Shown in pieces: positions 39,701 through 49,887 of a stretch of 64,000 bases of DNA. The notes beneath the pieces were generated by a model, which was not told where the DNA came from, ran no database searches, and saw nothing but the letters and a program-made list of their open reading frames with translations. The position numbers and the translations under genes were made by a program. Source of the stretch: Alphaproteobacteria bacterium (GTDB lineage Bacteria > Pseudomonadota > Alphaproteobacteria > Micavibrionales > Micavibrionaceae); the NCBI GenBank assembly GCA_003245575.1, contig QKCR01000061.1:1-64000 (forward strand). Reading direction: 5' to 3'. Numbering within the stretch: position 1 is the stretch's first letter; the number at the start of each line of letters is the position of its first letter.

Positions 39701-42369
39701 GCAACAGCCTTAAGCTTCTTTGCTCGCGCAGCCCGCAAAGCCGCTTGAGCCGCAGCCAGACGTGCAATCGGCACACGGAACGCTGAACACGACACATAAT
39801 CAAGCCCTGCACGTTCGCAGAAATCAATCGAGTCAGGATCGCCGCCATGCTCACCACAAATACCGAGCTTGATATCAGAGCGTGTCTTACGACCGCGCTC
39901 AACCGCCATCTCGATCAATTGCCCGACACCTTCTTGATCCAAAGACACAAACGGGTCTTTGGCGAAGACACCGCGGTCCACATAGAATGGCAAGAATGAT
40001 CCCGCATCATCGCGGCTCATCCCGAGCGTTGTTTGCGTCAAATCATTTGTCCCAAAACTAAAGAATGCTGCATCTTCCGCAATCTCGTGTGCCATCAAGG
40101 CCGCACGCGGTAACTCGATCATGGTGCCAACGATATAAGGAAGCGTTTTTCCATTTTTGGTATAAACACGCGCAGCCACCTGATCGACCATTGCTTTCAG
40201 AACAGACAATTCTTTCTTCGTAGCAATCAACGGGATCATAATTTCCGGCACGACGTCAGACTCAAGTGCAGCCTCGAAAATCGCAATCACTTGCATCTCG
40301 TATATCTCGGGATAGCTCATACCCAAACGACACCCACGGTGACCGAGCATCGGGTTGGCTTCGGACAACTCACGCAAACGCGCACGAACCTTATCTTCTG
40401 AAAGCTTCACAACATTTGCGAATTGCGCAACATCTTTATCTTCATGCGGCAAGAACTCATGAAGCGGCGGATCAAGCAAACGGATCGTAACAGGCAATCC
40501 TTTCATGATCTCGAACAACTCTTTAAAGTCTCCGCGCTGCGCAGGAAGCAATGATTTCAAAGCTTCACGACGCCCTTCTTCAGTCTGCGAAAAAATCATC
40601 TCGCGGACTTTTTGAATACGTTCAGGATCAAAGAACATATGCTCTGTGCGGCACAGGCCAATTCCTTCCGCTCCGAAATCGCGTGCGACTTTGGCATCCA
40701 ACGGCGTTTCGGCATTGGCGCGAACTTTCATACGACGCGCACCATCTGCCCATCCCATAACCGTTTCGAAATCACCGGATAGTTTTGGCTGCAATGTCGG
40801 CACACGGCCCTTCATCACTTCGCCTTTTGTTCCGTCAATAGTAATCAAATCCCCTTCGGAAATGGTCTGACCACCCGCCAACATAGTTTTGGCCTTCATA
40901 TCAATCTGGATAGTGCCTGCACCTGCCACGCACGGACGTCCCATACCGCGCGCCACAACAGCCGCGTGAGAGGTCATCCCGCCGCGCGTTGTCAAAATTC
41001 CGCGTGCCGCGTGCATTCCGTGAATATCTTCAGGCGACGTTTCAATCCGCACCAGAATAACATCCTCTCCGTTATTCCCGCGACGCTCGGCTTCATCAGC
41101 ATTAAATACTGCCACACCGCTCGCAGCCCCCGGAGACGCAGGCAATCCCTTGCCAACCACATCCCGCGGTGCATTCGGATCCAGCATCGGGTGAAGCAAC
41201 TGATCAAGAGCAGACGCATCAATACGAAGAACGGCTTCTTCTTGAGCAATCAGTTTTTCGGCAACCATATCAACGGCAATTTTGAGAGCCGCCGCCGCCG
41301 TGCGTTTTCCGCTACGGGTCTGGAGCATATAAAGTTTACCCTGCTGCACCGTAAACTCGATGTCCTGCATATCCTTGTAATGATTTTCAAGCTGAGTGCG
41401 CACATCGCACAACTGTGCATAAACTTCCGGCATCACCTCTTCCATAGATGGCAGAGTGCTGCCCTCTTTTTCACGCGCAGCCTTAGAGAGAGGTTGCGGC
41501 GTACGGATACCCGCCACCACATCTTCACCTTGCGCATTGACCAGATACTCGCCATAGAAATAATTCTCGCCCGTGGACGGATCACGGGTAAAGGCAACAC
41601 CTGTCGCACAATCATCTCCCATATTGCCGAACACCATCGCCTGCACGTTCACAGCAGTACCCCAATCTTCAGGGATAGAATGAATTTTGCGGTAAGTCAC
41701 AGCGCGCGGCGTCATCCAAGATTTAAACACCGCACCAATTGCCTGCCATAACTGCTCTATCGGATCTTGAGGAAACGGACGCCCCAATTCGCGCTCGACC
41801 AATGCTTTATATTCGCCGACAATTTCTTTCCAGCCTTCGGCAGGAATATCCGTATCATTGGTCAAAGAATGATCGCGTTTATAATCATCCAGAATATCTT
41901 CAAACTCGTGATGAGCCACTTCCAGAACAACGTCTCCATACATCTGGATAAAGCGACGGTAACTATCCCACGCAAAACGCGCATCATTGGATTTTGTCGC
42001 AAGCCCCTCAACAGTCGTGTCATTCAAACCGAGGTTAAGTACAGTATCCATCATGCCGGGCATCGACACGCGCGCACCGGAACGAACGGAAACAAGGAGA
42101 GGATTCTCGGCATCACCGAATTTTGCACCGACATGAGTCTCGATCTCGGCCAAAGAATGCATAGCTTGTTGCATCAACTCTTGCGGATATTCTCTGCCAT
42201 GTGCATAGAAATAAGTACAGACTTCTGTCGTGATGGTAAAACCCGGTGGAACAGGCAACCCAATTGATGCCATTTCGGCAAGGTTCGCCCCTTTTCCTCC
42301 AAGCAGGTTCCGCATATCTGCGCGACCGTCACTTTTCCCTGCACCAAACCCGTAAACCCACTGAGTCAT
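39697..42369 (-). CDS. ppdK: pyruvate, phosphate dikinase
   Basis: 'LGGKGANLAEMASIGLPVPPGFTITTEVC', 'ILTTRGGMTSHAAVVARGMGRPCVAG', 'GHRGCRLGM'. Confidence 0.96.
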   Translation of the reverse strand: MTQWVYGFGAGKSDGRADMRNLLGGKGANLAEMASIGLPVPPGFTITTEVCTYFYAHGREYPQELMQQAMHSLAEIETHVGAKFGDAENPLLVSVRSGARVSMPGMMDTVLNLGLNDTTVEGLATKSNDARFAWDSYRRFIQMYGDVVLEVAHHEFEDILDDYKRDHSLTNDTDIPAEGWKEIVGEYKALVERELGRPFPQDPIEQLWQAIGAVFKSWMTPRAVTYRKIHSIPEDWGTAVNVQAMVFGNMGDDCATGVAFTRDPSTGENYFYGEYLVNAQGEDVVAGIRTPQPLSKAAREKEGSTLPSMEEVMPEVYAQLCDVRTQLENHYKDMQDIEFTVQQGKLYMLQTRSGKRTAAAALKIAVDMVAEKLIAQEEAVLRIDASALDQLLHPMLDPNAPRDVVGKGLPASPGAASGVAVFNADEAERRGNNGEDVILVRIETSPEDIHGMHAARGILTTRGGMTSHAAVVARGMGRPCVAGAGTIQIDMKAKTMLAGGQTISEGDLITIDGTKGEVMKGRVPTLQPKLSGDFETVMGWADGARRMKVRANAETPLDAKVARDFGAEGIGLCRTEHMFFDPERIQKVREMIFSQTEEGRREALKSLLPAQRGDFKELFEIMKGLPVTIRLLDPPLHEFLPHEDKDVAQFANVVKLSEDKVRARLRELSEANPMLGHRGCRLGMSYPEIYEMQVIAIFEAALESDVVPEIMIPLIATKKELSVLKAMVDQVAARVYTKNGKTLPYIVGTMIELPRAALMAHEIAEDAAFFSFGTNDLTQTTLGMSRDDAGSFLPFYVDRGVFAKDPFVSLDQEGVGQLIEMAVERGRKTRSDIKLGICGEHGGDPDSIDFCERAGLDYVSCSAFRVPIARLAAAQAALRAARAKKLKAVA

Positions 42370-42405
42370 GACACTCTCCTCGTGCTGAAAATTGCTGTGA
42401 GGAGA

Positions 42406-42915
42406 CTATAACGACTTGATCAGCATAAGGCAAAGCCGATCATCAACGGCGCGCACTTCGCCCACAGAAACGCTTTGGCGATCAAAGACAACACCGGCCC
42501 CGTCGGGAACATACCCCATTCGTGCATAAAGACGTTGCGCAGCACCGAAATTGCCGGCAACACCGACGCCTATTCCGATATGGCTGACTTCTTCGACCCA
42601 AGCACGAGATTCGCACGCCGTAACCAACTGCGCGCCTATCCCGTTGCGACGAAAATCGTGATGAACATATAAATCCTGTATCTCAGGAATACCCATAGAC
42701 CGAAACGGCTGATAAAGAGGGAAAAAATTCAAATGCGCATATCCTGCGATCTGCCCGTCCTGAAACGCAATCAGAACCACGCGCTTTTCCTGAAGTTGTT
42801 CATCCAAAGATGTCAAAAAATACTCAGGCGTATCCTCATGCCCCTTGGCAAATTCTTGTAAGGCAGGCACATCTTCTGCCTGCATCGATCGAATAAAAAA
42901 AGGGAGATCAGTCAT
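42406..42915 (-). CDS. GNAT-family N-acetyltransferase
   Basis: 'IQDLYVHHDFRRNGIGAQLVTACESRA..NFGAAQRLYARMGY'. Confidence 0.85.
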   Translation of the reverse strand: MTDLPFFIRSMQAEDVPALQEFAKGHEDTPEYFLTSLDEQLQEKRVVLIAFQDGQIAGYAHLNFFPLYQPFRSMGIPEIQDLYVHHDFRRNGIGAQLVTACESRAWVEEVSHIGIGVGVAGNFGAAQRLYARMGYVPDGAGVVFDRQSVSVGEVRAVDDRLCLMLIKSL

Positions 42916-43109
42916 GCTGTATAATGCAACAACGAGTGCGGGACATAAGACGTATCAACTTTGACACCATGGGACGTATAAGTCTCCCCCACTGAAGGAA
43001 CAGCGCGCGTTGTCAAAGGCGCAACAGCAGCCGTATCAAACGGCAACCTCTTCAGATCAAGAACATCCGAAGGCTCAGGCGAATAACGGTGGACAGGAGC
43101 GACTTGCAT
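42912..43109 (-). CDS. small hypothetical protein (65 aa)
   Basis: 4-nt overlap with the downstream GNAT gene suggests coupling. Confidence 0.4.
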   Translation of the reverse strand: MQVAPVHRYSPEPSDVLDLKRLPFDTAAVAPLTTRAVPSVGETYTSHGVKVDTSYVPHSLLHYTA

Positions 43110-43289
43110 GACCCCTTATACCGCAAACCGCTTCCAAAGTCCGTAAAAATCACGAAGAATGCTGTAAATCATTTCTCATCCTGCATATAAATTTCAATGA
43201 ACTTCTGAACTGTAACAGAAAATATCCGAGTCTTGCAAACTTTACGCAGAATTCTGCGGATTTCACCCACAAACCTGTCCAAAACCCGC

Positions 43290-43317
43290 AAAAAACGGCC
43301 TGTTTTCACAGACCGCT
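43290..43317 (-). terminator. rho-independent terminator of sucB/odhB
   Basis: minus strand CGGTCTGT-GAAA-ACAGGCCG then TTTTTT. Confidence 0.8.
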
Positions 43318-43340
43318 TTAAAATTCCTGAGCAAACTACT

Positions 43341-44534
43341 CTATACTTCTAAAATCAAACGCTGTGGGTCTTCCAATGCTTCCTTGATACGCACAAGGAA
43401 GGTCACTGCTTCACGACCGTCGATCAAGCGGTGATCGTAAGACAGAGCCAGATACATCATCGGACGGGCTTTGATTTCGCCGTTTGGCATCGCCATCGGA
43501 CGCATCATGGTTTTGTGCATACCGAGGATTGCCACTTGCGGAGGGTTGATAATCGGAGTGGACATCAAGGAACCGAACACACCGCCATTGGTAATGGTAA
43601 ATGTACCGCCTGACATTTCGTCAACAGTGATTTTCCCGTCACGTGCGCGGCTACCCAAAGACGCAATGTCTTTTTCGATTTGAGCCATGGATTTCACGTC
43701 GCAATCTTTCACGACAGGAACAACCAAACCTTGCGGAGTCGAAACAGCCACAGAAATATCATAGTAGTTTTTGTAGATGATTTCGTCACCGCTGATCTCG
43801 GCATTCACGGCAGGAATCTCGCGCAGAGCATTCACAGCAGCCTTCACAAAGAACGACATAAAGCCGAGCTTCACGCCATGTTTCTTTTCAAAGTTTTCTT
43901 TGTAAGCGTTGCGCATCTCCATAACGGCAGTCATATCAACTTCGTTAAATGTGGTGAGCATCGCGGCTGTGTTTTGAGCTTCTTTGAGACGCTCGGCAAT
44001 TTTCTGACGAAGACGTGTCATTTTGACTTTTTCTTCGCGAGGACCGGCCGCACGCGCAACAACAGGCGCCGCAGGCTTCGGAGCCGCAGCAGGAGCAGCT
44101 TTCGGTGCTTCCATATGAGCAATGACGTCACCCTTGGTCACGCGACCGTCTTTGCCTGTTCCTGCAACATCCGCAGGATTGATATTATTGTCCGCTGTCA
44201 TTTTCTGAACAGCCGGAGAGAGTTTTTCAGCAGGAGCAGCCGCAGCAGGTGTCGGCGCATTCGCAGCAGGAGCTGCCTCTTTCTTCGGAGCGGCAACGCC
44301 ACCTTCGGTAATTTCACCAAGCACAGCGCCAACTTCAACAGTCTTGCCTTCACCGAACGTAATTTTCGCGATCACACCGGAAGCCGGAGCATTGACCTCC
44401 AAAGTCACCTTATCGGTTTCAAGCTCGCAAATCGGCTCATCCTGAGCAACAGCTTCGCCTTCTTGCTTCAACCATTTGGAAACGATTGCTTCCGTAACAG
44501 ACTCGCCGAGTGTAGGGACAAGAATTTTAGTCAT
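43341..44534 (-). CDS. sucB: 2-oxoglutarate dehydrogenase E2 (dihydrolipoyllysine succinyltransferase)
   Basis: lipoyl domain '[19 protein letters not shown]'; '[36 protein letters not shown]'. Confidence 0.95.
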   Translation of the reverse strand: MTKILVPTLGESVTEAIVSKWLKQEGEAVAQDEPICELETDKVTLEVNAPASGVIAKITFGEGKTVEVGAVLGEITEGGVAAPKKEAAPAANAPTPAAAAPAEKLSPAVQKMTADNNINPADVAGTGKDGRVTKGDVIAHMEAPKAAPAAAPKPAAPVVARAAGPREEKVKMTRLRQKIAERLKEAQNTAAMLTTFNEVDMTAVMEMRNAYKENFEKKHGVKLGFMSFFVKAAVNALREIPAVNAEISGDEIIYKNYYDISVAVSTPQGLVVPVVKDCDVKSMAQIEKDIASLGSRARDGKITVDEMSGGTFTITNGGVFGSLMSTPIINPPQVAILGMHKTMMRPMAMPNGEIKARPMMYLALSYDHRLIDGREAVTFLVRIKEALEDPQRLILEV

Positions 44535-44710
44535 GACTTTGATAATCCTGATTCTTCTTAAATGTTTTTGACCCCATGAACATTCACCTTTTCGGGTGAA
44601 AAATCAAGGGGGCGAAGTGATGATTCACATAGAAAAACACGCGCCATGTGCCACACCAAACACAGAAGTCGCCCTTAAAAAATATTCAAAAAACCATTCG
44701 GAATAATAAA

Positions 44711-46159
44711 TTATTTAAAATTGAAGCCGGACTGATCGCAGCCCTTATCCTGAATATCGGACCCTTTGCCTCGTGAATACTTGGTAGTAGATGGGGGCGC
44801 CTGTTTATGGGCATCAGGGCCAAAACTACTATCCGAAATCCCTTTTAACCCCATTTGCACAGTTGGCATAACATCAGAATTAGGTTTCTTGGCGGCCTCT
44901 TCTGCTTGTGTGCCGACAACAACACCCGTTACGCGTGGATCTCGCTTTTCTGTAACAGCTAGTCTCTGTGCAAAAGCTTTGGCACCGAGCTTTGTCACAA
45001 CATCTGTCCCTTTAACCTCAAGGTTCAAAAACTTTTCATGCCTCTGGTCACCGGACAAATACGGAACAGCAATCAGTGTAAAAGAACCGCCCTGCTGTAA
45101 CAATTGAGCTGCCTCCTCATCGCGAACATGTATCAAAGGAATAATTGTCTGGCTTCCGATAAATTCTCCGGCTTCATTTTTAATATCTATGAAAACGGCA
45201 GGTAACGCGAATCTGGTCCGCTCGTCATTCGTCCGCTCATTCTTGATAAGTCGGCCTGAATTTTCCCTGAGCTCGACATGAAACAAGACAGGATACTTGA
45301 CCCCTTGTTGATTATATTTGGTCATCCGGGCAAACGGGTCAATTTCCCCGCCGCGCTGGGCCGGTTTATGTCCGGAAAGACTTCCGATATGAAACAATGG
45401 CCACGGTGTTGCGCGCCCCTCATAAATAAAGCTCGTTTTTTCCAATAAGTCAGACGGGATCAAACTGGATGCCAGTACCAAATCATCAATTTTTTTACCC
45501 GAATACCGCTCACGACCGCTAAGTGACTGATCAAACGTCAATTGTTTGTCACCGGATTTTCGATACACAACGAGTCGCTTCACCTCTTTGGCTTCATCAT
45601 TTAGCGGTACAGCTTGAGCAGCCCTATGAAAATGTCTGTTCGCATAGCCTTTATGTATAACTTCAAGGTCGCCCAATAATCTTTTCTTTATATTGATAAA
45701 AACAACAGGAGATTTTGTTGGATCTATCGGCATGCGCACATCATCCGAAACCTCATTAAATTGATTGGATAAATCCAGAACACGCATAGCACAGGTTGGA
45801 CTATGGGGAATTTGATGGTCATTACTGACAGTCCTGAAATACTCGCCAACATCAATAGTTCCGGAATTTCTGGATTTGCCGACATGAGTTAAAGGCGCCT
45901 GCAAGCATTCAGGGCAAAGCAATTGAAAACGCTTAACTTTTCCTTTTTGGCCCGTGGGGGACAGTGGCCCGTGAGTGCCCGCATCATAAACATCCAGCTC
46001 GACCTTTTCGTTTCCGACCTTGATATAAATCCCCTTACGAGCAGCAACATATTGAATATTAACGGATTTTTTCAGAGGGGCGCCATCGGCATGGTCATCA
46101 TTCACAGGTACGAAAGCAGCCCATGGAAACTTCAGATTTTGTGTGTCCCGATCACTCAT
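44711..46159 (-). CDS. hypothetical protein with CxxC...HxxxC motif
   Basis: 482 aa; 'LLCPECLQAPLTHVGKS...QIPHSPTCAMRVLD'; no family recognised. Confidence 0.6.
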   Translation of the reverse strand: MSDRDTQNLKFPWAAFVPVNDDHADGAPLKKSVNIQYVAARKGIYIKVGNEKVELDVYDAGTHGPLSPTGQKGKVKRFQLLCPECLQAPLTHVGKSRNSGTIDVGEYFRTVSNDHQIPHSPTCAMRVLDLSNQFNEVSDDVRMPIDPTKSPVVFINIKKRLLGDLEVIHKGYANRHFHRAAQAVPLNDEAKEVKRLVVYRKSGDKQLTFDQSLSGRERYSGKKIDDLVLASSLIPSDLLEKTSFIYEGRATPWPLFHIGSLSGHKPAQRGGEIDPFARMTKYNQQGVKYPVLFHVELRENSGRLIKNERTNDERTRFALPAVFIDIKNEAGEFIGSQTIIPLIHVRDEEAAQLLQQGGSFTLIAVPYLSGDQRHEKFLNLEVKGTDVVTKLGAKAFAQRLAVTEKRDPRVTGVVVGTQAEEAAKKPNSDVMPTVQMGLKGISDSSFGPDAHKQAPPSTTKYSRGKGSDIQDKGCDQSGFNFK

Positions 46160-46227
46160 GGCAGATTTCTAACATATTCAGACGTCAAAGTCATTATTTT
46201 TATGTAAAAGAACACTATTTTTGCGGA

Positions 46228-46257
46228 TAAAAAAAGCCCCGCTCTCGCGGGACTTTA
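46228..46257 (-). terminator. rho-independent terminator of the pilin gene
   Basis: minus strand GTCCCGCGAGAGCGGGGCTTTTTTT. Confidence 0.75.
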
Positions 46258-46282
46258 AATTCTCTAATATTAAGCGTTAAGC

Positions 46283-47047
46283 TTATTGAACAACGCGAAC
46301 GAACAGACCGCAGTTAGCTGTCCCAACGTTTTCGTTGTAAACGCCAGCGTTAGAGCAATCTGTAGCAGCAGCGTTAGCACCGATAGCAATAACAGAACCG
46401 GCATCAGAAGTACCATCGTCCATCTTGCGGTCGATACGCGCAGCTTGGCTAGGTGTCAAGACGTTACCTGTACCAGCAGCAGAAGCACCGGTTGTGGAGC
46501 TATCCCAACGGACATAGTGACCGGCAGCAAGAGCACCTACAGAACCACCCACTGCAGCACCACCTGCATCATAGAGAAGCTTCATTGTACCAGCAATGTT
46601 CGATGAAACCAGGTTTGTACCGGCGCTAGATGCTGTCGCTGTTGGGTTTTGAGGATCAACACCAGCGAACATATCGGAAGCAACCAATTGCGCCAAAGCA
46701 GCACTATTTTCGTTAGCAGCGGTAGCCAACGCATTACCAGCGCCAGCAGCACCGATCTGACCGTTACCGTTACCGGCTTGGTTACACATATTAGTACAGT
46801 TAGGAACACGGTTGTTAGGAGCCAGAATATCACCAGGATATCCGGAGTATTTATCGCGGAACGTGTTGATAGCTGTTTCAAAAGCTTTCAGCTGGGAAAC
46901 AGAAGCAGAAATACGAGCATTACCGATCAGCTCTTGGCCTTTCAGAATACCACCGATCAAAAGACCGATAATAATCATAACGATCGCCAATTCGACGAGG
47001 GTAAAACCGCGTTCGGACTGACGAGTTTGCATGGTAGATTGTGTCAT
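46283..47047 (-). CDS. type IV prepilin (class III signal peptide)
   Basis: 'SERG|FTLVELAIVMIIIGLLIGGILKGQELIGNARI'; C-terminal Cys pair; ORF track starts 4 codons upstream (47059). Confidence 0.92.
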   Translation of the reverse strand: MTQSTMQTRQSERGFTLVELAIVMIIIGLLIGGILKGQELIGNARISASVSQLKAFETAINTFRDKYSGYPGDILAPNNRVPNCTNMCNQAGNGNGQIGAAGAGNALATAANENSAALAQLVASDMFAGVDPQNPTATASSAGTNLVSSNIAGTMKLLYDAGGAAVGGSVGALAAGHYVRWDSSTTGASAAGTGNVLTPSQAARIDRKMDDGTSDAGSVIAIGANAAATDCSNAGVYNENVGTANCGLFVRVVQ

Positions 47048-47249
47048 TGAAAACTCCATTCAGGTAGTGATGTGAAATTACCCGCCCCTCCTGCACGAGT
47101 CAGGCTTGAATCAGGCTCCAACAGTATATACAAAAATAGCCAAATGACTATCCCGCAAGAACCAGAATGACGCATTTTTTATTAACAAAACGTAACAAAA
47201 AGGCCTGTAACATTCTCAATTTGACAAACTGAGAGAATATTTTCCGAAA

Positions 47250-48356
47250 TCACGAGGCTTTTTTCTGTTGGGTTCGATATTCACTGGGACTAAGACCGAC
47301 AATATCTTTAAAAACTCGATTAAATGTCGGCACAGAATTAAATCCGACCTGCTCGGCAACGATATTGATTTGAGCATCCGTCTGCTCCAGAAGCTGCAAG
47401 GAATCCTGAATACGACGCTCATTGATAACCTGTGGCAAGCTCTTACCGAAACAAATCCCGACCAATTTGGAAACGCGTGCTTCAGACGTCCCCAATTCTT
47501 TTGCAAGCTCCATACGCGAAAAACTGGCTTCCTGATAAACCTTATCCATCTCGAAAAGTTTTCTTAACGAAACCATAAGTTCTTTTTCTTGCTCACTAAC
47601 CTCTTCTGCACCCATCCGCCGCTCCAGCTTAACAGATGGCGGATAAATTCTGAAAAGACTTGTCGAGGCGACATACGCCATACCAACACCGAGCACATCA
47701 CGGGCAAGGACAGCAATTTGGTTACTAACGGCATCAGAAACATGTAAAAAAGTAACAAACAATACCAAAACGTTAATAACAACAAACGAGATAATCAGCC
47801 AATACCGCTCTTGTTTGGTTTCCGTCTCCGATTTTAAAGGCTCGAACGTCCCGCGTGAAATCCACAACGCCAGAAAACAGACAAGTCCCGCAAGAATCCC
47901 CAATATCTGAACGGCTTGCATACGCAAATCAAGAGAACATATCTGCCAAATCCCACAATTTTCAGGTCCTCCAACCAAAAGCGCACCGATCCACCCCCCC
48001 AAACACGCAACAACAGGAAATGAAAGATTAAGCCAATAAAACGGCTTAGGAAACGCGCCAAAATCTGCAACCTGCAAAATCATCAGAACAGAGAACGCCG
48101 GAAGAGCCAACCAGATGCCGTTTTGAAAAAAATTGTAGAGGGGAAGCTCGGCTGCTAAGCGACTTTGTCCAAGATCAAAGAAAAATCCGCTCCCCAACAC
48201 GAGAAAACACAAGACAGGAACAACGACATGACGAACATGCCCTGCACGAAACGAAATATAAACAACAACGGCAACGGCTTGCACCAAACCTATGAGCGAG
48301 AAAATCTCGTTCAGCGAAAAAGAAAATCCATTCATGACATTGTTGAGACTGCTCAT
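47250..48356 (-). CDS. membrane-anchored AraC-family transcriptional regulator
   Basis: polytopic N-terminal region; C-terminal AraC HTH 'INIVAEQVGFNSVPTFNRVFKDIVGLSPSEYR'; ATGA overlap with upstream gene supports start at 48356. Confidence 0.88.
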   Translation of the reverse strand: MSSLNNVMNGFSFSLNEIFSLIGLVQAVAVVVYISFRAGHVRHVVVPVLCFLVLGSGFFFDLGQSRLAAELPLYNFFQNGIWLALPAFSVLMILQVADFGAFPKPFYWLNLSFPVVACLGGWIGALLVGGPENCGIWQICSLDLRMQAVQILGILAGLVCFLALWISRGTFEPLKSETETKQERYWLIISFVVINVLVLFVTFLHVSDAVSNQIAVLARDVLGVGMAYVASTSLFRIYPPSVKLERRMGAEEVSEQEKELMVSLRKLFEMDKVYQEASFSRMELAKELGTSEARVSKLVGICFGKSLPQVINERRIQDSLQLLEQTDAQINIVAEQVGFNSVPTFNRVFKDIVGLSPSEYRTQQKKAS

Positions 48357-49102
48357 TGTCCTTGACATAGAGCATCTCGGCCCTTTTGAACAGGGCTAAG
48401 AATTTTATTACAGATATAATCCAGCATAAAATTGATCTCACTTGGATGCATGGTTGACATACCACTTTTCAGCGTTTCAAGCATCATGTCATACGCCATC
48501 TCTTTTTCACCCATATCAGAGGCAATAATAGCTTGCATCTGCAATGGCCAAGCCGGCATCCCTTCGCGATAAGTCCCGGCCAACTCACCGGCCAACTCCA
48601 ATGCCAGCTTCTGATTTTCAAGGCGATGACGCGCTAGAAAAACAGCCTGCCCAAGCCAGCGCCATTTTTCCTTTTCCGGGTATTTCCCCACCACTCTCAA
48701 ATAATCAATGACTGGGTAAAGCTGCTCAGGATTTTGCGTCGCTCCAAAATAATACGCTGCCAAAAACGGAATATAATCCGATTTTTTATTCAAAGCATCC
48801 TCCATCCAGAACCACTGCTCGAGATGTGTGTAGTTATAATCCTTCAAGGCTTCCGTTTGCCCGGTCATATTACCAAAATTCTGCAAAGTCAAAGCACTAG
48901 ATCGAAATGCTAACTCTTTATCTCCAAGAAAAGCCATGGAAATTGCCATAGCAGATGGCGCAGGAGGAATATTCGTCCATGCCGGTAATTGCAGCCGCGT
49001 GTAACGCATCAACGCAAGATTTGAAAATAAGGCAATGAGAAAGATGGTAAAAACAGGAAATCCGATAACATTCCAGAAATATGTTTTGGATGACATCGAC
49101 AT
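48353..49102 (-). CDS. TM-anchored alpha-helical (TPR-like) protein
   Basis: N-terminal TM helix, helical-repeat-like body; TAATG coupling to upstream permease. Confidence 0.6.
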   Translation of the reverse strand: MSMSSKTYFWNVIGFPVFTIFLIALFSNLALMRYTRLQLPAWTNIPPAPSAMAISMAFLGDKELAFRSSALTLQNFGNMTGQTEALKDYNYTHLEQWFWMEDALNKKSDYIPFLAAYYFGATQNPEQLYPVIDYLRVVGKYPEKEKWRWLGQAVFLARHRLENQKLALELAGELAGTYREGMPAWPLQMQAIIASDMGEKEMAYDMMLETLKSGMSTMHPSEINFMLDYICNKILSPVQKGRDALCQGQ

Positions 49103-49875
49103 TAGAACTGCCGCCGCTTTAAATCAATGATTGTCGCCGTCGCAATCAGAGCAAGAAAGACACTTCCCTGTACAATGACCATCAGCCAATCAGAAAGAGC
49201 AATACCGCCATACATCAACCAATTCGTCTGCACTAATAAATCAAGACGCGGGATAAAAATTGCCACCATCTGCATAAGAAAGGACATCCCTTTATGAATA
49301 TCAAAAGTGCCGGACAAATCATTGCTGTCAGCAATTGCCAACAAGCCACCCATCATACGAGCGAGAACATAAAAACCTAATGTCGAAAGCCCTGCCGACA
49401 CAGGACTGGACAAAACCATTGAAAAGAAGAAAGCGGTATTTGAAACAATTACAAATTCCAGAAACACTCCAAAAGACCATAATAAAATACCGTCAAGTCC
49501 TGATCCTGTTCTGGAAAAAACAAAAACAATCAAGGCAAGAAAAGAGGCCGCAAATAGCGATAAAAGCAAAAAGGCGATCATATGAGAAAGCACAAATGAC
49601 AGCCGTGAAATCGGACGCGTTAACAGAAATTCCACATCACGAGCATCAAAGGATTTGCGTGTATAAAAGACAACAAACAAAACCAGCCCAATCAAAGACA
49701 AAAGCCGAACTCCTCCGGCAATATAGGTCACAACAAACTGGTCTTGTTCGATAATCGAAGCAGATCCGGAGAAAATAGATAAACACACACCTAAGAGAGA
49801 GACCGCAACAACTCCCCAGAGCATGCGGTCCCGAATTGCTGCAAGCAGCACATATTTAATCAAATGAGATGCCAC
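49102..49875 (-). CDS. ABC-2 type transporter permease
   Basis: 6-TM-like protein; 'SFDARDVEFLLTRPISRLSFVLSHMIAF'. Confidence 0.8.
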   Translation of the reverse strand: MASHLIKYVLLAAIRDRMLWGVVAVSLLGVCLSIFSGSASIIEQDQFVVTYIAGGVRLLSLIGLVLFVVFYTRKSFDARDVEFLLTRPISRLSFVLSHMIAFLLLSLFAASFLALIVFVFSRTGSGLDGILLWSFGVFLEFVIVSNTAFFFSMVLSSPVSAGLSTLGFYVLARMMGGLLAIADSNDLSGTFDIHKGMSFLMQMVAIFIPRLDLLVQTNWLMYGGIALSDWLMVIVQGSVFLALIATATIIDLKRRQF

Positions 49876-49887
49876 GACTGCGTGAAC

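Noticed and set aside
40966-41751. 261-aa ORF antisense to ppdK
   Set aside because: Mirror-frame artefact; H/R-rich, no RBS or domain evidence
43680-44561. 293-aa ORF antisense to sucB
   Set aside because: Repeated 'RSRSR' runs come from the Ala/Pro-rich lipoyl linker read on the opposite strand
44581-44606. TTCACC-TTTTCG-GGTGAA hairpin upstream of sucB
   Set aside because: Only 6 bp, no T-tract in the sucB direction; could be a leader element but unsupported
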